Positions 1 to 7,960 are shown, numbered from the stretch's first letter. The stretch: DNA of 42,865 nucleotides from a bacterium (GCA_021780115.1 JAJXZI010000315.1:1-42865); one strand, 5' to 3'. Made by a program: numbers and translations. Notes: generated by a model not told the origin, from the letters alone.

Positions 1-232
1 TCGCCAGCCGCCGCGGCGGCGAGGCCCTGATCATCGACCCGGTGCTGGAAAAGGTGGACCGCTACCTGCAACTGGCGAAGGATTTGGACCTGCATCTGGT
101 CAAGGCGGTGGATACCCATCTGCACGCCGACCACATCACCGGCCTCGGCGCGCTGCGCGACCGCACGCACTGCATCACGGTGATGGGCGAGCAGAGCAAG
201 GTGGACGTCGTCTCCATGCGCGTGGCGGATGG
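1..232 (+). pseudogene. Truncated metallo-beta-lactamase-fold hydrolase (persulfide dioxygenase-like)
   Basis: The reading frame is open from the window edge (frame starting at base 3) and encodes an internal piece of an MBL-fold enzyme. The metal-binding motif THLHADHITG (H-x-H-x-D-H) is clear and is followed by a segment typical of the ETHE1/rhodanese-linked persulfide dioxygenase group (LGALRDRT...VMGEQSKVDVV). Enzymes of this group oxidise glutathione persulfide in sulfide detoxification. Homology stops abruptly after MRVADG, near base 229, where a low-complexity heptamer-rich sequence begins. The frame stays open to base 563, but only across an unrelated hypF fragment in the wrong frame. 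The later metal ligands of the fold are therefore missing. The 5' end lies outside the window. Either a real truncation or an assembly join would explain this. Confidence 0.7.
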
Positions 233-307
233 AGGGGGGAGAACGGAGGATGGAGGCGACGGCAGCCGCGGGCAGCCAGTCCGCACTCCGCACTTCGCAC
301 TCCGCAT
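227..307. repeat. Heptanucleotide-type short tandem repeat at the MBL/hypF junction
   Basis: Four consecutive 7-base units read TCCGCAC, TCCGCAC, TTCGCAC, TCCGCAT at 280-307. They are preceded by GGATGGA/GGAGGATGGAGG-type purine-rich repeats at 227-257. The array lies exactly where homology to the metallo-beta-lactamase ends and homology to HypF begins. It resembles the short tandemly repeated repetitive (STRR) heptamers described in cyanobacteria, although no relationship is shown. Confidence 0.7.
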
Positions 308-624
308 TCCTTCTCGATTGGGCGCCGATGGTCCGGGCGATTCTGGACGACTCGAAGCGCGGCGTGCCCGCCGGCGAAATCTCCGCCCGCTTCCACCTCA
401 CGCTTGCGGAAGCCATCGTGGCCGTGGCCCGGCGGATCGGCGAACCGCGTGTCGTGTTGAGCGGCGGTTGTTTCCAGAATCGCCGTCTGACGGAGCACGC
501 CGTCCGGAGGTTGGAGGCGGAGGGATTTCTTCCTTACTGGCATCAGCGAATTCCGCCGAATGACGGTGGCATCTCCCTAGGACAGGTGGTGGCGGCGCGG
601 CGTGCTTTGAAAGCGGCGGAGTGA
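229..624 (+). pseudogene. hypF: C-terminal fragment of hydrogenase maturation carbamoyltransferase HypF
   Basis: From about base 313 this frame matches the extreme C-terminus of HypF (LLDWAPMVRAILDD, then VLSGGCFQNRRLTEHA, then PPNDGGISLGQ). HypF transfers carbamoyl phosphate to the C-terminal Cys of HypE to make the CN ligands of [NiFe] hydrogenase. A full protein is roughly 750 residues with acylphosphatase, zinc-finger, YrdC and Kae1-like domains; only about 100 residues of the last domain remain. An ATG at 229 could start a 131-residue product, but its first ~28 residues come from the heptamer repeat. The piece cannot be a working HypF. hypC, hypD and hypE lie 8.3 kb downstream on the same strand. 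Confidence 0.75.
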
Positions 625-662
625 GCGGCGGGAAGGCCGGCTTGGCCGCTCGTCCTCGTCCC

Positions 663-1724
663 TCAGTGGTTCTTGCGTGTGATCCGGTCGGGATTGCGCG
701 CCCGGCTGACGGCGGTGTCGTAGCTGATGAGCGCGTTGGTGTAGAGGTCGTGGAGACAGTTGTCCATGAGCACCATGCCTTCCTTGCGGCCCATCTGGAT
801 GATGTTCTCCAACTGGTGGAGCTGGTTTTCGCGGACGAGATTGCGCACCGCGCCGGTGGCGACGATCAGCTCGAACGCCAGCACGCGCCGGGTGCGGTTG
901 ACCGCCGGCAGCAGTTCCTGGGCGATGATGCCCTGGAACGAGTTGGCCAACTGGAGGATGACCTGCCGCTGGGCCGCGCCTTCGAAGACGCCGGTGATCC
1001 GCTCGATGGCGTGCGCCACGCTCGGCGAGTGCATCGTCGCCAGCACCAGGTGGCCGGTCTCGGCCGCCGTCAGCGCGGTGGCGATGGCCTCCGGGTCGCG
1101 CATCTCGCCGACGACGATCACGTCCGGATCCTGGCGCAGGACGTGGATGAGGGCGCGGTTGAAGGAGCGCACGTCGGTCAGCACTTCCTGCTGGACGATG
1201 ATCGCGCGGCGGTTTTCGTGGACGAATTCGATCGGGTCTTCGATGGTGACGATTTTGCAGCGGCGCTCCTCGTTGATGAGGTTGACCAGGTAGTTCATCG
1301 TCGTCGTCTTGCCCGCGCCGGTGGGCCCGGTGATGAGGACCAGGCCGTTGGGCCGGCGCGCAAAGTCGTCGATCTGCGGCGGCAGGCCCAACTCTTCGCG
1401 GCTCGGAATCTGGTGTCCGCAAAAGCGCATGCTCATCTCGGGGTGGCCGTTGCGGCGGTAGAGCGTCAAGCGGACGCGCCCGGCGGCCTGATGGAGCAGC
1501 GAGATGCACAGCTCCCACTCCTCCTCGAACTTGCGGAGTTGCTGCTCGTTCAACAGGGCATGGGTCATCTCGGTCGCTTCGGCTTCCGTGAGCGCGTCGC
1601 GGTCGGCGAGGATGATCTCGCCGTTGACCCGGAAGGCGGGCGGCACGCCGGCGACGAGGTGAAGATCGGAGGCCTCGTATTCGAGGGCGGCCTCCAGCAG
1701 GCGGTCGAGCGGTTCCGTGGTCAT
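663..1724 (-). CDS. pilT: Type IV pilus retraction ATPase PilT
   Basis: The 353-residue product has the length and layout of PilT, the hexameric cytoplasmic motor that powers pilus retraction and twitching. The N-terminus carries the ASDLHL signature with a PAS-like N-domain. The Walker A motif GPTGAGKTTT sits at about residues 133-142, the Asp box around IEDPIEF, Walker B near DPDVIVVGEMRD, and a His box near GHLVLATMHS. The start at 1724 gives the usual short MTTEPLDRLL leader. It is the last gene of a minus-strand run, 130 bases after the TPR gene, so it may be read with that operon or from its own promoter. The pilB, pilC and prepilin genes lie about 19-26 kb away. Confidence 0.95.
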   Translation of the reverse strand: MTTEPLDRLLEAALEYEASDLHLVAGVPPAFRVNGEIILADRDALTEAEATEMTHALLNEQQLRKFEEEWELCISLLHQAAGRVRLTLYRRNGHPEMSMRFCGHQIPSREELGLPPQIDDFARRPNGLVLITGPTGAGKTTTMNYLVNLINEERRCKIVTIEDPIEFVHENRRAIIVQQEVLTDVRSFNRALIHVLRQDPDVIVVGEMRDPEAIATALTAAETGHLVLATMHSPSVAHAIERITGVFEGAAQRQVILQLANSFQGIIAQELLPAVNRTRRVLAFELIVATGAVRNLVRENQLHQLENIIQMGRKEGMVLMDNCLHDLYTNALISYDTAVSRARNPDRITRKNH

Positions 1725-1854
1725 GGATGGCCGTTCAAACTGCCGACCAAGCGCGGCCGTCCGGATCGCTGCGCGCCAAGAAGCGCGGCTTCCCGCCCGC
1801 CCGTCCGGGCAACGGAGAAGCGGATGGAAGGGGGCGCTCCGGAAAACAGGTCAT

Positions 1855-2631
1855 TCATCGTGAAAAGCGTCGGCGCCAGAAGCCGGCGAGCCGCGCGCCC
1901 AGCCCGGTGGAAGCCGCGCGCGTCTTGGCCAGTCGGGCCTCGGTGCATTCGGGGTTCAGTTCCTGCGCCCGGCTGAAGGACCGCCCGGCGGCGCCCGCCT
2001 GGCCGAGCGCGAGCTGGCACTGGCCCAGTTCCAGCCAGAGCACGAAGCGCGTCGCGTCCCATTCCAGCGCCTGCTGGAGCAGCTTGATGGCGGCGACGCA
2101 CTGCTCGTAGTAATGCCGGATGCGCGCCGCCAGCCAGGCGGTGAACCAGTCGCCGCGCGCCATCGCCAGCGCCTTGTCGAAGCAGTAATCGGCGCGGTTT
2201 TCCTTGCGGGCCAGCAGCACGTCGGCGCGGGCCAGCCAGATGTACGGCGTGTCGCCGCGCTCCTCGATCGCGGCGTCGGAGAAGGCCAGGGCGGCATCGA
2301 GATCGCCGCCGCGGCCCAGCGCGACGGCCTTGGCGGCGAGCAGTTCCGGCTCGTGCGGGAAGTTCTCCAGCGCCTTGTCGGCCCAGACCTTGGCCTCGCG
2401 GAACTCGCCCAACTCGATCAGGGCCCGCACCTGGCCGGTCCAGGCGGCGGCGTTCTGCGGATTGAATTCCAGCGTCTTGGCGTACCAGCGGAGGGCTTTC
2501 TCGAATTCCGCGTCCTCGAAGGATTGGCGGGCGCCGGCCAGGTAGTAGGTTTCGTCCTTCTTGGCCGGCCCGGCCGCCTGGAATTCCCCGTCGGATTCCG
2601 CGTCAAATTCCAGATTGCCGAACCGGCTCAT
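1855..2631 (-). CDS. Tetratricopeptide-repeat protein
   Basis: A 258-residue soluble protein with about five tandem TPR-like helical pairs between residues 28 and 235 (for example FEKALRWYAKTLEFNPQNAAAW and later ALGQAGAAGRSFSRAQELNP). There is no signal peptide or membrane segment; the C-terminus is short and basic. TPR proteins usually act as protein-protein scaffolds. The start overlaps the end of the upstream membrane-protein gene by 4 bases (ATGA arrangement), so the two are probably translationally coupled. It is the last gene of the compact Ycf46/DUF1257/DUF2997 operon before pilT. Its partner is unknown; a scaffold for the AAA ATPase or the membrane proteins is an inference from position only. 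Confidence 0.85.
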   Translation of the reverse strand: MSRFGNLEFDAESDGEFQAAGPAKKDETYYLAGARQSFEDAEFEKALRWYAKTLEFNPQNAAAWTGQVRALIELGEFREAKVWADKALENFPHEPELLAAKAVALGRGGDLDAALAFSDAAIEERGDTPYIWLARADVLLARKENRADYCFDKALAMARGDWFTAWLAARIRHYYEQCVAAIKLLQQALEWDATRFVLWLELGQCQLALGQAGAAGRSFSRAQELNPECTEARLAKTRAASTGLGARLAGFWRRRFSR

Positions 2632-3527
2632 GGCGTGACTTGTTTGGTAAAAAACCAGCGCTTAAACGGCCGCCCCACGAAGTCGTTCTCGTCCACCAGC
2701 GCCAGCCGCTGCATCTCGGCTTCGAAGCTCACCGTGAAGTTGCCGTGGCCACTGATACGCAACTCCGGCCAGACAAACCAGTGATTTTCCGGGACCGTGA
2801 ACGTGCCGGACGCCGGCATGTCGGTCAGGCGGGGAATGGGCGCGCCGTTGATCAGGCAGACCTCCGGCCCGAACTCCACGCGGTCGCCCGGCAACGCGAG
2901 GACGGGACCGTACCCGTAACCGGCCCGCAGCACGATGCCGCCGTGGTTGGCTCTGATCAGGCCGGCCACGCTGGCTTCGATCCGATAGGCCACCCAGTCG
3001 GCCTGCCGGACGCGGGCGGGCCGGGAGCCGGGGTTGACGATCACCATACCGCGGGGCGTCTGGAGCGGCATGGCGACATGCCGGAGGAACCAGTTCCGCG
3101 CCGGGACGTAAACGAACTGGTTGATGCCGGCGAACAAAATGACACTCAGGACCAATTGCGCCCACACGCGCCGGCTGGTGATCCAGGGCAAGATCTGCTG
3201 TGTCACGCTGGCGGCGTGCGCCGAGATGAGCGCCAGGAGCGCCCAATCCGCGGCCGGACGACCGAGGAAGATCAGGAAAACCAGCGCCGCCACGGCGCAG
3301 CCGGCGAAAATGCACTTGGCCACCACGCGCTGGCCGGCCAGGTAAAACGAGAGTCCGGGCACCAGCAGGCCGAGCAATCCCTGGAGCAGCGTGCGCGGCG
3401 GCGGCAGGTGGATCTGCTCCAGATGCAGCACGCGCCGCAGCCATTGCGCCGGGCGCAGCACCGGACTGTACCACCGCGCCCGCGGCGGATAATACACCGA
3501 GCGCAGGACTGTCAGGCGCCGGCTCAT
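2628..3527 (-). CDS. Membrane protein with a degenerate signal peptidase I-like domain
   Basis: A 299-residue protein. The N-terminal half has a YYPPRAR motif and about four hydrophobic segments (near residues 45-65, 70-90, 92-110 and 120-140). The C-terminal half, about residues 150-299, has the layout of an S26 signal peptidase: VLALPGDRVEF corresponds to the box with the general-base Lys, INGAPIP follows, and VPENHWFVWPE corresponds to the late VPxGHYFVLGDN region. The nucleophile box (usually SMxPT) and the Lys before GxPGD are not recognisable, so catalysis is unlikely. Its N-terminal part resembles the adjacent upstream gene, which it overlaps by 4 bases. A substrate-binding or scaffold role is a guess. 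Confidence 0.6.
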   Translation of the reverse strand: MSRRLTVLRSVYYPPRARWYSPVLRPAQWLRRVLHLEQIHLPPPRTLLQGLLGLLVPGLSFYLAGQRVVAKCIFAGCAVAALVFLIFLGRPAADWALLALISAHAASVTQQILPWITSRRVWAQLVLSVILFAGINQFVYVPARNWFLRHVAMPLQTPRGMVIVNPGSRPARVRQADWVAYRIEASVAGLIRANHGGIVLRAGYGYGPVLALPGDRVEFGPEVCLINGAPIPRLTDMPASGTFTVPENHWFVWPELRISGHGNFTVSFEAEMQRLALVDENDFVGRPFKRWFFTKQVTP

Positions 3528-4090
3528 GCGGCCTCGCTGAGGAACCGCGTTGTGGTGACGGCGCGCTCGTATTCGGCGGCACCAACTGGGAGCACATGGT
3601 GCTGCACGAGTCTCCAGATCGGGAAATAAATCGCGAAGATCAAGAACCCGGTCACACCGAACCCGGCGAAAATGCGCCCGCCGAAAGTTTCGATTCCAAG
3701 CAGTTTGGTGAGCAGGTAAGTCGCGGCCGTAGCGTGGATCGAAACGGCGATTCCGAGCGCCAGATAGGCGGGGTCGAACTGGAAGCTTTCATCGAATACG
3801 ACCGCCGCGACCGCTGGCGGCCCGCCCAGCAGGACGCCGAAACACGCCAGGGCCAGACCCCACCCGCCAAATACCAAGCCGGCGGCGATGTTGTGGCGAC
3901 GGAGAAAGAAACTGTAACCCGGCACCCAGAAGCCCAGCGCCATTTGCCCGAGGGAAACGCCGCTGGGCAGGAGTTTGTAGACACCCTGGAACTGCCGGGC
4001 GACGGCGTCCCGCATGTTGCGCAGCGGCACATGCAGCCGGGCACGCGGCGGGTAGTAAGACGATCCGAGTTTTGACGCCTCCCGTTTCAC
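3524..4090 (-). CDS. Multi-pass membrane protein, paralogue of the N-terminal half of the next gene
   Basis: A 188-residue protein of unknown function with three to four predicted transmembrane helices (near residues 48-68, 70-92, 108-130 and 140-160). It begins with KLGSSYYPPRARLHVPLR, which matches SVYYPPRARWYSPVLRP in the downstream gene. The region before the first helix is also alike (LGFWVPGYSFFLRR against LGLLVPGLSFYLAG). The two genes overlap by 4 bases and probably arose by duplication, one copy gaining or keeping the peptidase-like domain. They may form a heteromeric membrane complex within the Ycf46-type operon. I do not recognise a named family. Confidence 0.75.
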   Translation of the reverse strand: MKREASKLGSSYYPPRARLHVPLRNMRDAVARQFQGVYKLLPSGVSLGQMALGFWVPGYSFFLRRHNIAAGLVFGGWGLALACFGVLLGGPPAVAAVVFDESFQFDPAYLALGIAVSIHATAATYLLTKLLGIETFGGRIFAGFGVTGFLIFAIYFPIWRLVQHHVLPVGAAEYERAVTTTRFLSEAA

Positions 4091-4105
4091 GCCTAGTGGG
4101 TGCGG

Positions 4106-4306
4106 CTACTGGCGTTGCTCGATGTGATAACGCACCACTTCATCCGGCTCGTAGAATTCGCTCGTGGCTTGCTGCGACTTCACCTCGCCGACGACGCGCT
4201 CGAACAGTTTCACCGCTTCGAGGCAGCTCTTGCCTTTGTAGCCCTGGACGTGCAGGCGGACGCTGCCGTCCGGCTCGATCGTAATGTCAAATTCGCGTTG
4301 AGGCAT
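4106..4306 (-). CDS. DUF2997 family small protein
   Basis: A 66-residue protein that matches the DUF2997 pattern: an N-terminal strand ITIEPDGSVRLHVQG, then YKGKSCLEAVKLFERVVGEV, then an acidic/aromatic C-terminus with EFYEPDE. The conserved GKSCLE motif, with its single Cys, is intact. The family's biochemical role is unknown. It commonly sits beside a DUF1257/Ycf35 protein and a Ycf46-type AAA ATPase, and both are present here just upstream in the same direction. The gene lies 57 bases after the DUF1257 gene and 15 bases before the membrane-protein gene. A small adaptor or substrate for the ATPase is one possibility, but nothing in the sequence proves it. Confidence 0.8.
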   Translation of the reverse strand: MPQREFDITIEPDGSVRLHVQGYKGKSCLEAVKLFERVVGEVKSQQATSEFYEPDEVVRYHIEQRQ

Positions 4307-4363
4307 TTGCGTGTTGTGGGTTGTGGGGCGACTGGGGCCGCGTCCGGCGCCGCGCGCCGCGGT

Positions 4364-4834
4364 TTAGTTTTCCCAGTGCCGGACCTTCAGCCGGATGGCT
4401 TGGGTTTCGGTCACCTCCTCCTCGACCACCATGAATTGCCGGGCGCGGATTTCGTCCATCAGCTTTTGATAGACGTAGCGCTGGACGACGCGCTTGCCCA
4501 ATTCCTCGCCGAGCGCCCGCAGCGCGTCCTCCGTGTAGCCCTCGCCCGACACGCAAATCGCGGCCTTGCCGCGGGCGTCGCGGGAGAACGTGACCGAGGC
4601 GCCCTCGCGCGTGACGGTGATGCGCTGGTCGCGCGCCAGTTGGTCCGTCACCAACTCGCTCTGGTCAATCTCCAGTTGCACCCGCGTTGGTTTTTCCTCT
4701 TCCCGTTCGGCCGGGGTTTCGGCGGCGCGGGCGGCGACCTGGTAGCCCAGGGAAGTCGCGGCGGCCACCACCGCGGCGCTGAAGGCCGGCCAGGCGGCGA
4801 TCACCACCGGAGTCAGAATGCAGACGGCGCTCAT
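4364..4834 (-). CDS. DUF1257 (Ycf35-like) protein
   Basis: A 156-residue protein. The C-terminal half has the DUF1257/Ycf35 features: an acidic middle stretch (VQLEIDQSELVTDQL), a strand pair, a helix RALGEELGKRVVQRYVYQKL, and a terminal VVEEEVTETQAIRLKVRHW. Ycf35 is encoded in some plastid and cyanobacterial genomes; its activity is unknown. The first ~35 residues here are hydrophobic (AVCILTPVVIAAWPAFSAAVVAAATSLGY) and could be a membrane anchor or signal-like segment. It overlaps the upstream two-helix membrane gene by 4 bases. Its position between Ycf46 and DUF2997 suggests a conserved three-protein module. Confidence 0.8.
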   Translation of the reverse strand: MSAVCILTPVVIAAWPAFSAAVVAAATSLGYQVAARAAETPAEREEEKPTRVQLEIDQSELVTDQLARDQRITVTREGASVTFSRDARGKAAICVSGEGYTEDALRALGEELGKRVVQRYVYQKLMDEIRARQFMVVEEEVTETQAIRLKVRHWEN

Positions 4835-5142
4835 AGCATCATTCGGTTGCGGTCTTTCAGAAGCTTGGACCGGGCGGCGCGTAGTTCGTCACGCGACATC
4901 GGCGCACGCGGCAGGATTTCTCCGTTTGCCACCCGCGTCCGGCGGACAGCCAGCGTCACCAGGCTCACCGCCAACACGCCCAGGCCGAGGAGGACCAGGA
5001 ACCAATCCGCCGAACCGAGCGCGGCCCCGAAGACGCGGACGGCCAGCAGAACGCCGAGGAAACCGACCAGCGATACCAAGAACAGCCGGCCGTAGCGCTT
5101 GTCCTTGGCCTCGTCATACAACTGGCTCCAAAGCGGATTCAT
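4831..5142 (-). CDS. Small two-helix membrane protein
   Basis: A 103-residue protein with two clear hydrophobic helices (about residues 19-40 and 46-66, LFLVSLVGFLGVLLAV and WFLVLLGLGVLAVSLVTLAV). A basic, charged C-terminal tail of about 37 residues follows (RDELRAARSKLLKDRNRMML). I do not recognise the family. The gene begins 37 bases after the Ycf46-like ATPase gene and overlaps the DUF1257 gene by 4 bases, so it belongs to that operon. It could tether the module to the inner membrane; that is inference from topology and position. Confidence 0.75.
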   Translation of the reverse strand: MNPLWSQLYDEAKDKRYGRLFLVSLVGFLGVLLAVRVFGAALGSADWFLVLLGLGVLAVSLVTLAVRRTRVANGEILPRAPMSRDELRAARSKLLKDRNRMML

Positions 5143-5179
5143 GTCATCGGGTCAGTCAACCGGCGTCGGTCGCCGCCCG

Positions 5180-6733
5180 TCACAACTCCATCCGCCGCAC
5201 CGGCCCGGCCTTTTGGGCGTCGCGCGGGACGCTGGCGTTGCGCGCCCGGCCCTCGGACCAACTGCGCAGCCGGTTGATCTGCTCGTCCATCGTCTTCGAC
5301 AGCGGCACCGTCTGCCGCAGCGCCTCCCGCACGTGCTCGGTGGCCAGTTCCTGCTGCGTGTAAAAGGCATCGTAGAGCGCGCTGATGATGGCCTCCTCGA
5401 TTTCCGCGCCGCTGAAATCCTTGCTCCGCTCCACCAGCGCCGGGAGGTCGAACTTCGCCGGATCGCGTCCGCGCTTGCGCAGGTGGATGCGGAAGATTTC
5501 GGCGCGCTCTTCCTCCGACGGCAGGTCCACGTAGAAAATCTCGTCCAGCCGGCCTTTGCGGAGCAACTCCGGCGGCAGTTGCGAGATGTCGTTCGCCGTG
5601 GAGACGACGAACACCGGCGCCGTCTTCTCCGACAGCCAGGTCAGGAACGTGCCGAACACGCGCGCCGTGGTGCCGCCGTCCGTCGCGCCCGAGCCTTGCG
5701 ACCCGGCGAAGGCCTTGTCGATCTCGTCCACCCACAGGATCGCCGGCGCCACCGACTCGGCCACGGAGATGGCCTTGCGGACGTTTTCCTCGGAGGAGCC
5801 GACGAGGCTGCCGAACATCCGGCCCATGTCGAAGCGCAACAGCGGCAGTTGCCAGAGGCTGGACACCGCCTTGGCGCACAGGCTCTTGCCGCAGCCCTGC
5901 ACGCCGAGGAGCAGGATGCCTTTGGGCGCCGGCAGGCCGAAGGCGCGCGCCTGGTCGGTGAGCGCCAGCGCCCGCTTCTGGAGCCATTCCTTGAGCACGG
6001 ACATGCCGCCGACGTGCGCGAAGGTCTCGTCGGTCGCGTAATATTCCAGCAGCCCGTTCTTGCGGATGATCTGCTGTTTCTCGGCGAAGACCTCGTTCAC
6101 GTCGTCGCCGCTGAGCCGCTCGCTCTTGACGATGATCTTGGCGAAGACGTTTTCCGCCTCGGCGAGCGTCAGCCCCAGCGCCGCCTGAAGCAGCCGCTCC
6201 CGCCCCGCGTCGTCCAGTTCGATCTTCACCTGCGGGAATTTCTTCACGTCCTCAATCACCTTGTCCAGCAGCAGCGAGAGATCGTCGCGAGTGGGCAGCG
6301 GGTGGTTCAGGACGGTCACTTCCTTCTCCAACTCGGTCGGGATTTCCAGCACCGGGGCGATGAGGATGATCGTCTTGTAACTGTTCTTCAGGTGGAGGGC
6401 GATTTCCTTGAGCTTGCGGATGACGGCGAAGTTGTTCTTGGTGAGGAGCGGATGGAAATCCTTGAAGATGAAGATGGCCGGCTCGACCTGGTCAATCACC
6501 TGGTCCAGCGCCACCAGCGGATCCTTGGTGGGCGCGTTGCGGTGCTTCTGCGATTGGATGGACGTGCCCGCCGGCACGATGCCGCTGGTGTAGCTCCACA
6601 CGAACACCTTCTTCTGCCGTTTCTGGGCGATGCCCACCACCAGACTCTCCACCCGCGTCTCCTCACTCGACAGGATGTAGAGGATCGGATAGCGGGCGCG
6701 GATCAGCGTCTCGATTTCCTGGGCGAAGCTCAT
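5180..6733 (-). CDS. Ycf46-like AAA+ ATPase
   Basis: A 517-residue AAA+ ATPase with the Ycf46 layout: an N-terminal domain of about 230 residues starting MSFAQEIETLIRARYPILYI, then one AAA module. Walker A is GVQGCGKS (277-284), Walker B is ILWVDEID (332-339), sensor 1 lies at STAND (378-382), and an arginine-finger-like LLRKGRLDEIF follows near 391-400. A four-helix lid ends near residue 480. All residues needed for ATP hydrolysis are present. Ycf46 is linked to photosynthetic CO2 handling in a cyanobacterium, but this genome shows no sign of photosynthesis, so the job here is unknown. The start overlaps the 70-aa gene by 4 bases. It is the central enzyme of the operon. Confidence 0.9.
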   Translation of the reverse strand: MSFAQEIETLIRARYPILYILSSEETRVESLVVGIAQKRQKKVFVWSYTSGIVPAGTSIQSQKHRNAPTKDPLVALDQVIDQVEPAIFIFKDFHPLLTKNNFAVIRKLKEIALHLKNSYKTIILIAPVLEIPTELEKEVTVLNHPLPTRDDLSLLLDKVIEDVKKFPQVKIELDDAGRERLLQAALGLTLAEAENVFAKIIVKSERLSGDDVNEVFAEKQQIIRKNGLLEYYATDETFAHVGGMSVLKEWLQKRALALTDQARAFGLPAPKGILLLGVQGCGKSLCAKAVSSLWQLPLLRFDMGRMFGSLVGSSEENVRKAISVAESVAPAILWVDEIDKAFAGSQGSGATDGGTTARVFGTFLTWLSEKTAPVFVVSTANDISQLPPELLRKGRLDEIFYVDLPSEEERAEIFRIHLRKRGRDPAKFDLPALVERSKDFSGAEIEEAIISALYDAFYTQQELATEHVREALRQTVPLSKTMDEQINRLRSWSEGRARNASVPRDAQKAGPVRRMEL

Positions 6734-6942
6734 GCGGCTGGCTCCTGCGCCGTGGTATCGGATGCCACCGCCTCCGGCGTGCGCGGGCGGATCTGCGGAT
6801 CGTCCGGGTTCAACTCACTCAGCAATTGCGTGAAGGCCCGCGTCAGGCTGTGCCCCAGCACGCGGCCGTCCGGCAGAATGAGGATTTCGCTGACCAGCGC
6901 CCGCTTCCCGTCAGGCGGCTGTTTCAATTCGGTATCGGTCAT
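6730..6942 (-). CDS. Small conserved-looking protein upstream of the Ycf46-like ATPase
   Basis: A 70-residue soluble protein. Its core, SEILILPDGRVLGHSLTRAFTQLLSELNPDD, reads as a beta hairpin followed by a helix. The last 20 residues are low-complexity and probably disordered. I do not recognise a family. Its PDG-turn strand recalls the ITIEPDGSV strand of the DUF2997 protein in the same operon, but the similarity is too short to call homology. The 4-base overlap with the ATPase gene and the 25-base gap after the radical SAM gene argue that it is a real, translated operon member. A cofactor or regulator of the ATPase is possible. Confidence 0.65.
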   Translation of the reverse strand: MTDTELKQPPDGKRALVSEILILPDGRVLGHSLTRAFTQLLSELNPDDPQIRPRTPEAVASDTTAQEPAA

Positions 6943-6967
6943 ACGCTCTGCGATGCAATTTCCGGCT

Positions 6968-7954
6968 TCACACCACCAAATTCAAATCCCATTCGGCGGC
7001 GATTTCCCGCGCCCGGGCCGCCTCGCCGTCCGGGACGGTCCCGCGCAACTCCGGATGCCGCCGCGCCTGCCAGGCCGGCCAGAAGCCGCTGCGCAAGTTG
7101 ACCTTCACGCCGGGCAGGTGGAGCGCCAGCCACTCCGCCACCGGCGCCCAGCAGCACGCGACGTGGCCCGGCATCACCAGGTGCCGCACGATCAGGTCGC
7201 TCTGGCGCGCGGCCCAGAGCAGGTTCTCGCGCACGGTTTCGGTGTAGTTCGGGACGCGCGCCAGCCGCTCGGCGCAGGCGTCGTTGCCGAATTTGTAGTC
7301 GGCGCACCAGACATCGAACAGACCGTGGAGGAACGCGCGGCTGACCACGGAGCCGTGCGCGTTCGTCTTCAAAACGAGCTTCGCCTCGTCCGGCAGCGCG
7401 GCGACCACTTCGAGCAGGAACGGGAGGTGAATCGTCGGCTCGCCGCCCAGCAGCATGACCGTGCGCGCTCCGCCGGCGAGCGCCGCCTCGGCCCGCGTGG
7501 CCAGTTCCGCCGCCGGGATGATCTCGCCAGCCAGCGGATTCCAGCTTTGCGCGCCGGTGATGCAGAAATCGCACCGCAGATCGCAACCGCTGAGCGCGAT
7601 GGCAAACGTGGGGATTAACTCCAGTTCATCCGCCACCTCGACTTGGGCGAGGTGAACCCGCGGCCCGGCCCCGGCCCGGCAAACACCCACCTCGCCGGCC
7701 AACCGGTTGACGCCGCAGTCATGCGCGCAGAACCGGCAGTCCGCCAGCGCCGCTCGCGCTGCCGCGATTCGTCCGGCGGCCACGGCCGAGCGCCTTTCCC
7801 AGCGGCCCGACCGGATCATGGCTGCCAGCGTCCCCGCCGATCCGTGCCCCAGCCCCCTCGCGGTAGGGCGAGGCTCCCGCCGAGCCCCAACGCCCGCCCC
7901 CAAATCAGGGCGCCAGAGCGTCGTCCTCCCCGGTTCCTGGGCCGGTCGGTTCAT
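6968..7954 (-). CDS. PflX-like radical SAM protein (COG1313 type)
   Basis: The product is up to 328 residues. An N-terminal cysteine motif CRFCAHDCGVNRLAGEVGVC (about residues 83-102) is typical of the PflX group, which resembles pyruvate-formate-lyase activating enzymes. The radical SAM cluster motif CDLRCDFC follows (CxxxCxxC), then LLGGEPTIHLPFLLEV, matching the GGE SAM-binding motif. Such proteins cleave S-adenosylmethionine to generate a radical, but the substrate of PflX is not known. The true start may be internal: the first ~50 residues are arginine/glycine-rich and look non-conserved, and AAMIRSGRWERR would be a plausible later beginning. It sits 6 bases after a small gene and 25 before the 70-aa gene, inside the long minus-strand operon. 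Confidence 0.8.
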   Translation of the reverse strand: MNRPAQEPGRTTLWRPDLGAGVGARREPRPTARGLGHGSAGTLAAMIRSGRWERRSAVAAGRIAAARAALADCRFCAHDCGVNRLAGEVGVCRAGAGPRVHLAQVEVADELELIPTFAIALSGCDLRCDFCITGAQSWNPLAGEIIPAAELATRAEAALAGGARTVMLLGGEPTIHLPFLLEVVAALPDEAKLVLKTNAHGSVVSRAFLHGLFDVWCADYKFGNDACAERLARVPNYTETVRENLLWAARQSDLIVRHLVMPGHVACCWAPVAEWLALHLPGVKVNLRSGFWPAWQARRHPELRGTVPDGEAARAREIAAEWDLNLVV

Positions 7955-7960
7955 GACGCC

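Noticed and set aside
5099-7618. An 839-codon plus-strand open frame opposite the Ycf46-like and radical SAM genes
   Set aside because: It is the antisense shadow of well-supported genes. The product is Arg/His/Gln-rich with no recognisable motif, as expected for high-GC DNA.
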